Assembly (NCBI RefSeq): GCF_017745095.1
Contig: NZ_JAGHZZ010000022.1
Span: forward strand, 1 to 64,000
DNA length: 64,000 nt
Source: Sporocytophaga sp.
GTDB taxonomy: Bacteria; Bacteroidota; Bacteroidia; Cytophagales; Cytophagaceae
Reading direction: 5' to 3'
This document shows positions 50,598-59,986 of the stretch, in pieces (the stretch's first letter is position 1; each line of letters starts with the position of its first letter). Under the pieces are notes generated by a model. The model did not search any database. It was not told the DNA's origin and saw only the letters and a program-made list of their open reading frames with translations. A program made the translations under genes and the position numbers.

Positions 50598-52445
50598 ATG
50601 TCTGTAAACAATCATCACAACCATCAGGTTAAAAGATTTCACGAAAACCATAACCCCAACAGTATGAGCCAAAATGTAAGTGATTTCCTTCTCAAAAGAC
50701 TTTCTGAATGGAATATTAAAAGAATTTTCGGTTATCCCGGCGACGGTATTAATGGGATAATGGGTGCTTTAGACCGAGCGGAAGGCCTGATTGATTTCAT
50801 TCAGGTGAGACATGAGGAAAATGCGGCATTTATGGCTTGCGGACATGCAAAGTATACAGGTGAAGTTGGTGTTTGTCTCGCTACTTCAGGTCCTGGTGCA
50901 ATACATCTTTTAAACGGATTATATGACGCCAAAATGGATCATCAGCCTGTTGTTGCCATTGTAGGTCAACAAGCAAGAGGAGCAATGGGTGGATCTTATC
51001 AGCAGGAGGTTGATCTGGTCTCTTTGTATAAAGATGTAGCACACGAATATGTGATTATGGTTACAGAACCTTCTCAGATGAGGCATGCAATAGACAGAGC
51101 TTTCCGGATTGCATTGACAGAAAGAACTGTTACCTGCCTGATCATTCCTAATGATCTTCAACTTGAAAAGGCAGTTGAAACTCCAGAACATAAACATGGA
51201 ACAATACACTCTGGAATGTCCTTTTCCAAACCTCTTATTGTACCAGCTCGAGAAGATATAGCAAAAGCTGCAGATATATTAAACGCTGGTCAGAGGGTAG
51301 CTATTCTTGTTGGTGCTGGAGCCAATGGAGCTGGAAAAGAGGTAATAGAAATTGCAGAATTACTAGGTGCGGGAATCGCAAAGGCATTATTAGGCAAAGC
51401 CGTTATATCGGATGATCTGCCATATGTGACCGGTTCTATTGGGTTATTGGGAACTTCTCCAAGCTGGGATATGATGCAGGAGTGTGATACGCTTTTGATG
51501 ATAGGTTCATCTTTCCCATATTCTGAATTTTTGCCAAAAGAAGGGCAAGCCAGGGGAATACAAATAGATATTGATGGAAGGATGCTTAATATAAGATACC
51601 CGATGGAAATAAGTCTAATGGGGGATAGCAAGGAAACACTTCGTGCACTGATTCCATTAGTCACTCCTAAACAAGACAGGAGTTGGAGGAACAGAATCGA
51701 AGAAAATATTAAAGACTGGTGGAAGGTTTTGGAGAAACGGGCAATGGCAAGTGCACATCCAATTAATCCACAAAGAGTATTCTGGGAGTTATCAAGTAGA
51801 TTGCCTGATAATTGCATTCTTTCTTCAGACTCCGGATCATCTGCGAATTGGTTTGCAAGAGACCTTAAGATAAGATATGGAATGAAAGCTTCCTTATCCG
51901 GAAATCTTGCTACCATGTGTCCGGGAATTCCATATACCATTGCAGCCAAGTTTGCTTTCCCCGACAGGGTTCCAATTGCCCTGATCGGAGACGGAGCAAT
52001 GCAAATGCTGGGAATAAATGAATTGATAACAATTGCAAAATACTGGAAACGCTGGAGTGATCCGAGATTAGTAATTCTCGTTTTAAATAACCAGGATCTT
52101 AATCAGGTAACGTGGGAGCAAAGGGCGATGGAAGGTAATCCTAAATATGAAGCTTCACAGAATATACCAGATGTACCTTATGACCGTTATGCAGAAATGT
52201 TAGGCCTTCGTGGATTAAGTATGGAAAAGCCAGAAGATGTCGGACATGTTTGGGATGAAGCCTTTCGTTCTGATCGCCCAGTTGTGATCAATGCACACAC
52301 GGATCCTAATGTCCCTACATTGCCTCCTCATATTACATTTGAGCAAGCCTATGCTTTTGCTAAAGCAATGTTTAAAGGCGATCCAAACCAACTGGAAGTA
52401 TTAACTCAAACATTAAAGGACAAAGCACAAAGTTTTCTTCCATAA
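50598..52445 (+). CDS. Thiamine-diphosphate-dependent oxidase/decarboxylase (pyruvate-oxidase-like)
   Basis: 615 residues; translation may begin at ATG 50664 (MSQNVSDFLLKRL), as the first 22 residues (His/Asn-rich) are unlike the family. Three domains: N-terminal Pyr domain with catalytic Glu in RHEENAAFMACGHAKYTG and PGAIHLLNGLYDAK, a central FAD/NAD-like Rossmann domain (AILVGAGANGAGKE), and the PP domain with the ThDP motif GDGAMQML...(about 25)...NNQDLN. This is the PoxB/acetolactate-synthase superfamily. With the two enzymes downstream it forms an operon (6 bp, then 10 bp gaps). The reaction is not certain: oxidation or decarboxylation of a 2-keto acid. Confidence 0.9.
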   Translation: MSVNNHHNHQVKRFHENHNPNSMSQNVSDFLLKRLSEWNIKRIFGYPGDGINGIMGALDRAEGLIDFIQVRHEENAAFMACGHAKYTGEVGVCLATSGPGAIHLLNGLYDAKMDHQPVVAIVGQQARGAMGGSYQQEVDLVSLYKDVAHEYVIMVTEPSQMRHAIDRAFRIALTERTVTCLIIPNDLQLEKAVETPEHKHGTIHSGMSFSKPLIVPAREDIAKAADILNAGQRVAILVGAGANGAGKEVIEIAELLGAGIAKALLGKAVISDDLPYVTGSIGLLGTSPSWDMMQECDTLLMIGSSFPYSEFLPKEGQARGIQIDIDGRMLNIRYPMEISLMGDSKETLRALIPLVTPKQDRSWRNRIEENIKDWWKVLEKRAMASAHPINPQRVFWELSSRLPDNCILSSDSGSSANWFARDLKIRYGMKASLSGNLATMCPGIPYTIAAKFAFPDRVPIALIGDGAMQMLGINELITIAKYWKRWSDPRLVILVLNNQDLNQVTWEQRAMEGNPKYEASQNIPDVPYDRYAEMLGLRGLSMEKPEDVGHVWDEAFRSDRPVVINAHTDPNVPTLPPHITFEQAYAFAKAMFKGDPNQLEVLTQTLKDKAQSFLP

Positions 52446-52451
52446 TAAATA

Positions 52452-53549
52452 ATGGAAAAAAATCTTGTCCGTATTGAAAATGTGAATGTTTCTGTCTATA
52501 AGATCCCAACCCAAACTCCTGAAGCTGACGGGACTTTGGATTGGGATCATACTATTCTTGTATATGTAGAAATCAGAGGTGGTGGTGAAACAGGCATTGG
52601 TTACTCTTATGCAAGCTTAGCTGCAGGTGTTTTAATCAAAGAACTGCTTTCTGAAAAGATAACAGGAATGAACATCTTTGATATTCCATCAATAGTCCAT
52701 CAAATGATTCACGTCATACGGAACCAGGGGAGAGATGGCATAGCATCCATGTCTATTTCCGCGATAGAAACTGCATTGTGGGACTTAAAAGCTAAAATAC
52801 TTAATCTTCCTTTAGTAAAATTATTAGGAGGCTTAAAGGAAAATGTAGAAGTATATGGAAGTGGCGGATTTACCAATTATTCTGACCGGCAATTGGAAGA
52901 CCAAGTAAGACTATGGAAGTCTTTCGGGATAAATAAAATAAAAATTAAAATAGGAAGAGACTTTAAAGAAGATGAATCCAGAATCATAAAACTCCATAAA
53001 TATCATGGTGCTAAGCTTGAAATATTTATAGATGCCAATGGCGCGTATCAAAAAAAAGAAGCTTTGCTCAAAGGAAAGAAGTTTGCAGAAATGGGAGTGG
53101 TCTGGTTTGAAGAACCTGTCTCTTCTGACAATATAGATACACTTAAATTCCTTTCTGAAAATGTTCCTCCTCCGATAAGTATTGCTGCAGGAGAATATGG
53201 GTATGATCTGTTTTACTTTCACAGAATGCTGAAGGCAAAGGCAGTAGACATATTACAAATAGACGCAACCAGATGTGGTGGATTTTCGGAAATGATAAAA
53301 GCAATGAATCTAGCTGAGGCATTCAGTGTTCCTGTCTCCACACATTGCGCTCCTCATCTTCACCTTCATGTAGCATGTGCCACAGGCGTCATTCACATGG
53401 AATACTTTTATGATCATTTTAAAATAGAGACCGAACTGTTTGATGGTGCAACTACTCCTGAAAATGGATATCTGAAGCCAGACTATTCAAGACCAGGAAT
53501 AGGATTGGAACTTAAGAAAAAAGATGCTGAAAAATTTTTGTATAGATAA
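52452..53549 (+). CDS. Enolase-superfamily enzyme (mandelate racemase / sugar-acid dehydratase type)
   Basis: 365 residues. The capping domain (1-125) and TIM barrel are complete. Catalytic set: Lys-x-Lys in KIKIKIG, metal ligands Asp in FIDANGAY, Glu in WFEEPV and Glu in IAAGEYG, Asp in LQIDATRCGG, and His in THCAPHLHLH, the mandelate racemase arrangement. Such enzymes abstract the alpha proton of a hydroxy or sugar acid to racemise or dehydrate it. It is the second gene of the operon, so it likely makes the 2-keto acid for the ThDP enzyme or supplies the hydroxy acid for the dehydrogenase downstream. Confidence 0.9.
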   Translation: MEKNLVRIENVNVSVYKIPTQTPEADGTLDWDHTILVYVEIRGGGETGIGYSYASLAAGVLIKELLSEKITGMNIFDIPSIVHQMIHVIRNQGRDGIASMSISAIETALWDLKAKILNLPLVKLLGGLKENVEVYGSGGFTNYSDRQLEDQVRLWKSFGINKIKIKIGRDFKEDESRIIKLHKYHGAKLEIFIDANGAYQKKEALLKGKKFAEMGVVWFEEPVSSDNIDTLKFLSENVPPPISIAAGEYGYDLFYFHRMLKAKAVDILQIDATRCGGFSEMIKAMNLAEAFSVPVSTHCAPHLHLHVACATGVIHMEYFYDHFKIETELFDGATTPENGYLKPDYSRPGIGLELKKKDAEKFLYR

Positions 53550-53559
53550 AATCACACCA

Positions 53560-56529
53560 ATGGAATATAAAACATCCAATTTACCTTTAAATTTTCCTGA
53601 CAAATCAGATGTAGATGTAGAACAATTGTATAATGAGCTCAGAAATAAATTAAAAGGAGAAGTCAGATTTGATGATGGAACCAGAGCCATGTATTCAACC
53701 GACGCATCTAATTACAGGCAGGTTCCTATTGGTGTTGTGATCCCAGTAAATGTACAAGACATTATTACAACTACAGAGGTTTGTCGAAAGTATAGAGCTC
53801 CTCTTTTATCAAGAGGCGGAGGTACTAGCCTGGCAGGTCAGTGTTGTAATGTTGCTGTAGTAATGGATATGTCCAAATACTATAATCAAGTTCTTTCAAT
53901 CAATAAGGAATTAAAACTGGCATCTGTGCAACCAGGAATTGTATTGGATGAATTAAACAAGCAAGCTCAAAAAGTAGATTTGATATTCGGTCCTGATCCT
54001 TCTACCCATAGCCATTGTACCTTAGGTGGTATGATTGGAAATAATTCATGCGGTGTACATTCTGTAATGTCAGCAATGCATGGACTCGGAGCCAGAACTT
54101 CAGATAATCTCCATTCAATGGAAATTCTCACTTATGATGGTCTGCGTATGACAGTGGGGAAAACATCTGAAGAAGAATTAAATAAGCTGATCAATGAAGG
54201 AGGACGTAAAGGTGAAATTTACAAGCGACTAAAAAATTTAGTTGATAAGTATGGAGACGAAATAAGAAAGCGCTATCCTAAAATTCCGCGAAGAGTATCG
54301 GGCTACAATCTTGATGAATTGCTTCCTGAAAATGGATTTAATGTAGCAAGAGCACTGGCAGGTACTGAAGGTACTTGTGTTATTTTCTTAAATGCTAAGC
54401 TTCATTTGCTTCCTAATCCTGGTGCCAGATCTGTACTCATTTTGGGATATCCAGATATAGTTCAGGCTGGAGCTCATGCACACGAATTACTAAAATTTAA
54501 CCCCATTGGTCTTGAAGGATTCGATCACCAACTTTATGATTACATGGTCAACAGGCATATGCACGTACAAGATCTCAAACTTCTGCCCGAGGGTAAAGGT
54601 TGGCTTTTTGTTGAGTTTGGAGGAAAAGATAAGGAGAATGCAGATAATCAGGTAAAGCAGGTGATGGAGGCGTTGAAGAGAGGTGATAACCCACCTAATA
54701 TGATATTTTATGATGATCCGGAACAAGAACATAAATTATGGAGGATAAGAGAAGCTGGTCTGGGAGCTACAGCGTTCGTTCCGGGGCTTCCAGACGCTTG
54801 GGAAGGTTGGGAGGACACAGCAGTGCATCCTGAAAAACTGGGTGATTATCTTAGTGATTTTAGCAAGCTATTAGAAAAATATAACTATCATTCGGCTTTG
54901 TATGGCCACTTTGGACAAGGGCTTTTGCATTGCCGTATCAATTTTGATCTGGAAACCTCTGATGGTATTTTGCATTATAGAAAATACCTTGAAGAGGCAT
55001 CAGATTTGGTAGTCAGATATAATGGCTCTTTTTCAGGTGAACATGGAGATGGACAATCTAAAGCAGAGCTTTTGCCTAAGATGTTTGGCAATGAGCTAAT
55101 AGCAGCATTCAGAGAATTTAAATCAATATGGGATCCAAAAGGATTGATGAACCCAGGTAAAGTAAGTGATCCATATCCTATTGTATCCAATCTTAGACTT
55201 GGGGTTTCTTATAATCCGGCAGAACCTGAAACTTATTTTAAATTTCCTGAAGACAAAGGCAGTTTTGCAAGAGCAGTGTTGAGGTGTGTTGGCGTGGGTG
55301 AATGTAGAAAACACAATGGAGGAACAATGTGTCCGAGTTATATGGTCACTATGGAAGAGCAGCATTCTACCAGAGGCAGAGCTCATAAGCTTTTTGAGAT
55401 GTTGCGTGGGGAAGTAGTAAAAAAAAGCTGGAAAGATGAATCTGTAAAGGAAGCACTTGATTTATGTCTTGCATGCAAAGGATGTAAAGGCGATTGCCCT
55501 GTGAGAGTTGATATGGCCACTTATAAAGCAGAGTTTCTTGCACATTATTATAAAGGTAAGATAAGGCCACTTAGTGCTTACTTGTTTGGAAGGATTGCTC
55601 AATTTTCAAGATTTGCAATGCTCTTTCCGGGCTTGTCTAATGCAGTAAAAAATTCATCTTTAACAGGTTCATTTATCAAGAAGATTTCAGGGATTGCAAG
55701 TGAACGCAAAGTTCCTGATTTCGCAGAAGAGAGCTTTAAAAAGTGGTTCTTTAAAAGAAGTATTGTAAATCAAGGAAAGCCTATTGTAATTTTATGGGCA
55801 GATACTTTCAATAATTATTTTCATCCTCACATTGCTATTGCAGCAACAGAAGTACTGGAATATCTTGGATTTCAAGTGAAAGTCTTTAGGCAACCTCTTT
55901 GCTGCGGCAGACCTTTATATGATTTTGGAATGCTTGATACTGCTCAAAAGTGGCTTTTGGAACTTCTGGAACATGTAAAGGATGATGTTAGGAGAGGGAT
56001 AAGTATTGTTGGTCTGGAGCCAAGTTGTGTCAGTGTCTTCAGAGATGAACTCGTTAATCTCTTTCCAAATAATGATGATGCAAACAGGGTTAGTCAGAAT
56101 ACCTTTATGTTAAGTGAATTTTTAGAGAAGAAAGTTATAGATTATAGTTTTCCTCAATTAAAAAGAAAAGCTATTATTCACGGTCATTGTCATCATAAAG
56201 CGATAATAACGATGAAAGATGAAATCTCTGTATTAAATAAGATTGGACTTGACTGTAATGTGCTTGATGCAGGATGCTGTGGCATGGCTGGTAGTTTTGG
56301 TTTTGAAGAAAAACATTACAAAGTATCGGTTGCAGCAGGAGAACGTGTATTGCTTCCAGAAGTAAGAAAAGTTGAAAACGATACACTCATAGTTATGAAT
56401 GGATTCAGTTGTAAAGAACAAGTTGTTCAACTGGCCAATAAATCTTCTTATCATCTTGCGGAAATTTTAAAGATGGCGATAGAATCAGAAAAGGATCATA
56501 GGGAATCAGCTAAACAGATTCAGACCTGA
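53560..56529 (+). CDS. YdiJ/D-2-hydroxyacid dehydrogenase-like FAD + Fe-S oxidoreductase
   Basis: 989 residues from MEYKTSNLPLNF, which follows the previous stop by 10 bp; an earlier in-frame ATG (53524) overlaps that gene. FAD (PCMH) domain about 40-270: VPIGVVIPVNVQDIITT, RGGGTSLAGQCCN, GPDPSTHSHCTLGGMIGNNSCGVHS. FAD-oxidase C-terminal domain with ALYGHFGQGLLHCRINFD and SGEHGDGQSKAELL, then ferredoxin-like CVGVGECRKHNGGTMCPSY and CLACKGCKGDCPVRVDM. Two CCG segments (CCGRPLYDFG, CCGMAGSFGFE) close it. E. coli YdiJ, about 1018 residues, has this plan and oxidises D-2-hydroxyglutarate-type acids, passing electrons on to the chain. Confidence 0.9.
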   Translation: MEYKTSNLPLNFPDKSDVDVEQLYNELRNKLKGEVRFDDGTRAMYSTDASNYRQVPIGVVIPVNVQDIITTTEVCRKYRAPLLSRGGGTSLAGQCCNVAVVMDMSKYYNQVLSINKELKLASVQPGIVLDELNKQAQKVDLIFGPDPSTHSHCTLGGMIGNNSCGVHSVMSAMHGLGARTSDNLHSMEILTYDGLRMTVGKTSEEELNKLINEGGRKGEIYKRLKNLVDKYGDEIRKRYPKIPRRVSGYNLDELLPENGFNVARALAGTEGTCVIFLNAKLHLLPNPGARSVLILGYPDIVQAGAHAHELLKFNPIGLEGFDHQLYDYMVNRHMHVQDLKLLPEGKGWLFVEFGGKDKENADNQVKQVMEALKRGDNPPNMIFYDDPEQEHKLWRIREAGLGATAFVPGLPDAWEGWEDTAVHPEKLGDYLSDFSKLLEKYNYHSALYGHFGQGLLHCRINFDLETSDGILHYRKYLEEASDLVVRYNGSFSGEHGDGQSKAELLPKMFGNELIAAFREFKSIWDPKGLMNPGKVSDPYPIVSNLRLGVSYNPAEPETYFKFPEDKGSFARAVLRCVGVGECRKHNGGTMCPSYMVTMEEQHSTRGRAHKLFEMLRGEVVKKSWKDESVKEALDLCLACKGCKGDCPVRVDMATYKAEFLAHYYKGKIRPLSAYLFGRIAQFSRFAMLFPGLSNAVKNSSLTGSFIKKISGIASERKVPDFAEESFKKWFFKRSIVNQGKPIVILWADTFNNYFHPHIAIAATEVLEYLGFQVKVFRQPLCCGRPLYDFGMLDTAQKWLLELLEHVKDDVRRGISIVGLEPSCVSVFRDELVNLFPNNDDANRVSQNTFMLSEFLEKKVIDYSFPQLKRKAIIHGHCHHKAIITMKDEISVLNKIGLDCNVLDAGCCGMAGSFGFEEKHYKVSVAAGERVLLPEVRKVENDTLIVMNGFSCKEQVVQLANKSSYHLAEILKMAIESEKDHRESAKQIQT

Positions 56530-56694
56530 AGCCCTTAATTTGATCTTTTTTGGACTAGAGATTTGGCAGAACTTTTCATTAAAAGCATAGCTGATTCGGA
56601 TGTACTTAAAAATATAAAGAAGTTAGTATTTCAGATTAAAATAACTTTCTTTGATAAACGAGCAAGGTTACCTTAATTATATTAGAATAAAATC

Positions 56695-56724
56695 AAAAAA
56701 GGAGATTTGGAGTCTCCTTTTTTG
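56695..56724 (+). terminator. Bidirectional terminator
   Basis: Arms AAAAAAGGAGA (56695-56705) and TCTCCTTTTTT (56713-56723), between the convergent FAD/Fe-S gene and the Gfo/Idh/MocA gene. Confidence 0.88.
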
Positions 56725-56741
56725 TTCTATAATGACAGCTA

Positions 56742-57773
56742 TTAAACATGGGTATATTCCTGAATTTTTTCCAGAGTTACTCTTTCTCCTGTTTTAGCTG
56801 ATTTATAAATGGCTTCTATTATCTGAACATCAATAAGTCCTTCTATTCCCGAAGCCCTATTATGAATTCCATTTATGATAGTATCAGCAATACCCTCCAT
56901 CTGAGCTTTTTGCTGATTAATTCTTTCTACCTTAAGATTACCCTGCTCTGTAGATCCTTGCAAACCGTAGTAATAATAAGCGGGGCTTATTTCAATATAA
57001 CCTTTTTCTGCTTCTACATATAATTTGTCGGATTCTTTAGTATAGCTAGAACTGCAATAAGCAATTACATTATCAGGAAACTCCATTTCCCAGGTTACAT
57101 CACCATCCACTTCACTAGGCCTTTCAAAAATTGTATTTTCTAGTTTGACATTTCTAACTGCAATGGGATTTTTTCCAACTACATATCTTGCAGCTTGTAT
57201 TACGTATATGCCAACATCTACCAGAGCACCACCTCCGGCAAGGTCCTTTTGAAGCCTCCATTGTCCATTGTCTTCTATTTTAAAACCAAAGCTGCCCTCA
57301 ATTTTCTTTATTGGGCCTTTTGCTTTGGTTTGACCTAGCTTCATCGCTTCTAGATGATGAGGCTCAAAATGAAGTCTGTATCCAACAAATAATTCAACAT
57401 TGGCATCTTTGCAGGCTTTGATCATTCTTTCACATTGCTTGACAGATGTGCCCATAGGCTTCTCCGTTATGACATGCTTTCCGGCCATAGCGGCTCTTAT
57501 AACGTATTCTTCATGCATTGCATTCGGAAGTGCTATGTAAACGATATCTATATCTGTATTACCTTTGATTGAGTCAAAGTTGTCATAGTTATAGATATTC
57601 TTTTCTGGGATATCGTATTTTGTAGAATATTCCTGGGCTTTTTCTTCAGATCCTGTAACAATTCCTTTGAGACTAAATGATTCGCTTTGAACTATTGCAG
57701 GAATCAATTGGCCTGTACTGTATTTACCCAATCCCACCATCGCAATGCCCAGCTTCTTATTCTTTTTATTCAT
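56742..57773 (-). CDS. Gfo/Idh/MocA-family oxidoreductase
   Basis: 343 residues. N-terminal NAD(P) fold (LGIAMVGLGKYSTGQLIPAI, VYIALPNAMHEEYVIRAAMAGKHVITEKPMG with the catalytic-region Lys) and C-terminal substrate domain (GQWRLQKDLAGGGALVDVGIYVIQAARYV). It resembles glucose-fructose oxidoreductase-like enzymes that act on sugars or sugar acids. No signal peptide. It follows the ferritin-like gene on the same strand after a terminator, so it likely has its own promoter. Confidence 0.9.
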   Translation of the reverse strand: MNKKNKKLGIAMVGLGKYSTGQLIPAIVQSESFSLKGIVTGSEEKAQEYSTKYDIPEKNIYNYDNFDSIKGNTDIDIVYIALPNAMHEEYVIRAAMAGKHVITEKPMGTSVKQCERMIKACKDANVELFVGYRLHFEPHHLEAMKLGQTKAKGPIKKIEGSFGFKIEDNGQWRLQKDLAGGGALVDVGIYVIQAARYVVGKNPIAVRNVKLENTIFERPSEVDGDVTWEMEFPDNVIAYCSSSYTKESDKLYVEAEKGYIEISPAYYYYGLQGSTEQGNLKVERINQQKAQMEGIADTIINGIHNRASGIEGLIDVQIIEAIYKSAKTGERVTLEKIQEYTHV

Positions 57774-57815
57774 ATCAATTTTTTGTTAAGTAAAGTTTAC
57801 AGAGCGATTGATAAA

Positions 57816-57854
57816 AAAAATAAATTACCTTATAGATTAAGGTAATTTATTTTT
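57816..57854 (-). terminator. Intrinsic terminator of the YciF-like gene
   Basis: A 17-bp A/T-rich stem with a CC/GG centre (57816-57832 with 57838-57854). Read on the minus strand it is followed by a T run (TTTTTTTATC). Confidence 0.8.
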
Positions 57855-57876
57855 AAGCAATCTAAGTTTGCTAGTT

Positions 57877-58374
57877 TTATGCAATAGCCTTTTTGTTAAT
57901 CGATTTCTTGGCAAGGTCATTGAGCTTTGTGTCTGCTGCTTTTTCTTCATTTAAAGTTTCAGTAAGCAGTTGATGTACCTCTTTATGCCCCAGTTTTTCT
58001 GCATAATGCACAACAGTACCATATCCTGAAATTTCATAGTGCTCAATTTTCTGAGCAGCAGCGATTAAGCCAGCATCTTTAACTTCCGGAGTGGCATTTT
58101 CATCAATGAGATCTTTACCTTCTTCAATTAATCCTTCCATGGCAAGACATTTTGTATTCCCATGTTTGGAATTTAAAAGTGTAAATACTCTGTCCAATCT
58201 TTCCTTTTGTGCATTAGTCTCTTCAAGGTGCGATTCAAAAGCTTCCCTTAAAGCGGGATTGTTAGCCTCTTTTGCCATTTTTGGTAGAGCATGTATTAAT
58301 TGCCTTTCCGCGCTATAAAGGTCTTTTAGCTCATATAATAAAAGATCTTCCAGGTTTTTAAGTTTTGTTGTCAT
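57877..58374 (-). CDS. Ferritin-like DUF892 protein (YciE/YciF type)
   Basis: 165 residues, four-helix bundle. Family features: LEDLLLYELKDLYSAERQLIHALPKMAKEANNPALREAFESHLEET, GLIAAAQKIEHYEISGYGTVVHYAEKLGH, LLTETLNEEKAADTKLNDLA. The Glu and His residues in E-x-x-H pairs (SHLEET, KIEHYEI, NEEKAAD) are the diiron ligands. YciF-type proteins rise under general stress. The gene is beside a SDR, a small polar protein and a DUF6766 remnant, a common stress island content. Confidence 0.93.
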   Translation of the reverse strand: MTTKLKNLEDLLLYELKDLYSAERQLIHALPKMAKEANNPALREAFESHLEETNAQKERLDRVFTLLNSKHGNTKCLAMEGLIEEGKDLIDENATPEVKDAGLIAAAQKIEHYEISGYGTVVHYAEKLGHKEVHQLLTETLNEEKAADTKLNDLAKKSINKKAIA

Positions 58375-58457
58375 AATAGTATTTTATGATTATCTAAAAA
58401 AAACAGATACAGGTTTTAAATTGTTTTTCCTTAATGTTTAAGTGGATTTTTATAAGA

Positions 58458-59200
58458 TTATTGCCTTGAGACCTGGATAATCAAACCATGATGATTATCA
58501 CTATGCGGAGCTGGAAATTCAACAGCTAAAGCTATCTTCCAATTATTGTTTAGGTTAACTTGTAATCCGGAATTAATTACACTGATCTCGTTTTGGCCTG
58601 TTATATAATCTGTAATTAGGGTCAGTTTTTCTTTAATAAGTACCTTTTGTAAACCCAGTTGCATTCCGATAAATTATTATTATTATTATTATGTCCGATA
58701 TATTCCTGATTACCGTAATAAACTCCGATCACCGCATAATTTTTTGTATCAGGAATTGTAAACCTGTTATTTAAAAAGGAGAAATTAACAAATGCAGGAT
58801 TGGTATGGTCGTTAACACTTATATTATACCTGATCGGCTTCCAATACCTATTTTATACCATTCTGTTAGTTTAAATATTTTCTGTATATGCCAAAAAAAT
58901 ATCAGGATTTTGAGATGGTTCTTCTTTATCAATATTAAGTTTTCTGTTCAGAGGCCTGGTATGTACAGTCAATTGATTGATCATTATTCCTGTCTTCCAA
59001 TTTGTTTTTAATCCCAGAGTGGTAATTATCGACGTAGAGATATTCCTGTTAATAATACTACTCTGTGTTTGAAAAAATATTTTTTTAAATTCTACAATTT
59101 CAGAAGAGGGAACGTCAATTAAGTTTTTCTGTGCATTAGCTTTAATAGAACATAATAAAATAAAAAGGATTATATATTTCCACCTTGTTTTTGTGGCCAT
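58458..59200 (-). pseudogene. Broken gene for a secreted barrel-like protein
   Basis: The 5' part (59200-58871) begins MATKTRWKYIILFILLCSIKANAQ, a signal peptide, and runs to IFLAYTENI-stop. The adjoining frame continues with IFKLTEWYKIGIGSRSG, another with NPAFVNFSFLNNRFTIPDTKNYAVIGVYYGNQEYIGHN, and the last (58664-58458) with MQLGLQKVLIKEKLTLITDY to VSRQ-stop. So at least three frame changes separate pieces that read as one protein of about 250 residues. It would be an outer-membrane or periplasmic beta protein. The pieces were joined by eye; sequencing error cannot be excluded. Confidence 0.65.
58673..58690. repeat. Trinucleotide repeat (ATT)6
   Basis: Six ATT units inside the broken gene, reading as a run of Asn on the minus strand, next to one of the frame changes. 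Slippage of such runs changes length by 3, so by itself it does not explain the frameshift. Confidence 0.85.
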
Positions 59201-59280
59201 AAAAGTGGCAAGCTTAAGTGTTCTTTCCTTTGTGCAAAACAAATGAGCTTCACTTTTTGTTAAATTTTTATTTGCAAGAT

Positions 59281-59664
59281 ATGAAGAAGCATTATCCCTC
59301 ATTTATTAAAAGAAACGGCCTGTCCTTGTGTCTAATTCTTTTGTTTTTACTTTTTATTACAGGACAGATTCTTACAGGGTGGCAGGAATACAATGAAGAA
59401 CTGCTTGATCTGGGAGGGAAAGAATTGGGATTGAGCTCTTATCTGTTATCTGGTCATTTCATTCAAACTACGTTTGAGAATTGGGAAAGTGAATTTCTGC
59501 AAATGGGACTTTATGTATGGCTCACTGTTTACCTAAAGCAAATGGGATCGGCAGAATCTAAATCTCTGACAGATGTAGAGGAGGTTGACCGAATCCCTAT
59601 TGCTCATCCTGACGCACCTTGGCCTGTCAGAAATGGTGGAATGTTAGATTGTATAAGCCTATGA
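59281..59664 (+). pseudogene. DUF6766 protein, C-terminally truncated
   Basis: From MKKHYPSFIKRNGLSLCLIL, 127 residues; an earlier in-frame start only adds an implausible leader. It matches the first half of DUF6766: GLSLCLILLFLLFITGQILTGW, ENWESEFLQMGLYVWLTVYLKQMGSAESK, PWPVRNGG. Members known to me run on for 60-90 residues with a final pair of helices after PWPVRRGG; here a stop comes 8 codons later. So either a truncated gene or a very short form. The two membrane segments at the start remain. Confidence 0.65.
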
Positions 59665-59850
59665 CAGATCTGCAACAAAAGGAATCAGAAAGCTTTAAGA
59701 AATTGCTTGAAGAACATAGGGGATTATTCGAGTATAGAGGAAATGTTCCAGAATACGATTGATAAAGGATATAACCTAGCATTAATTGATTGTAATGGTA
59801 ATGTATTTTATCTTCATGAGCCTGATGCAAGCGATTGCAATACAAATTAA
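59661..59850 (+). pseudogene. Small frameshifted ORF
   Basis: Two overlapping frames both look coding: 59661-59762 (MTDLQQKESESFKKLLEEH, charged helix) and 59743-59850 (MFQNTIDKGYNLALIDCNG, then NVFYLHEPDASDCN). Joined by one frameshift near 59720-59745 they would give a single acidic protein of about 60 residues. No family recognised. Confidence 0.35.
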
Positions 59851-59986
59851 TTAGTGTTATACAATTAATTATTAAGCCGAATATTTCATAGCGTTCGGAT
59901 CAATAATCCAATATCATGTTCAGTTAATAAACAATATATCTTTTGCGGTAATTATATATTAGTGATATTCTCAATAGTCTTATAAT

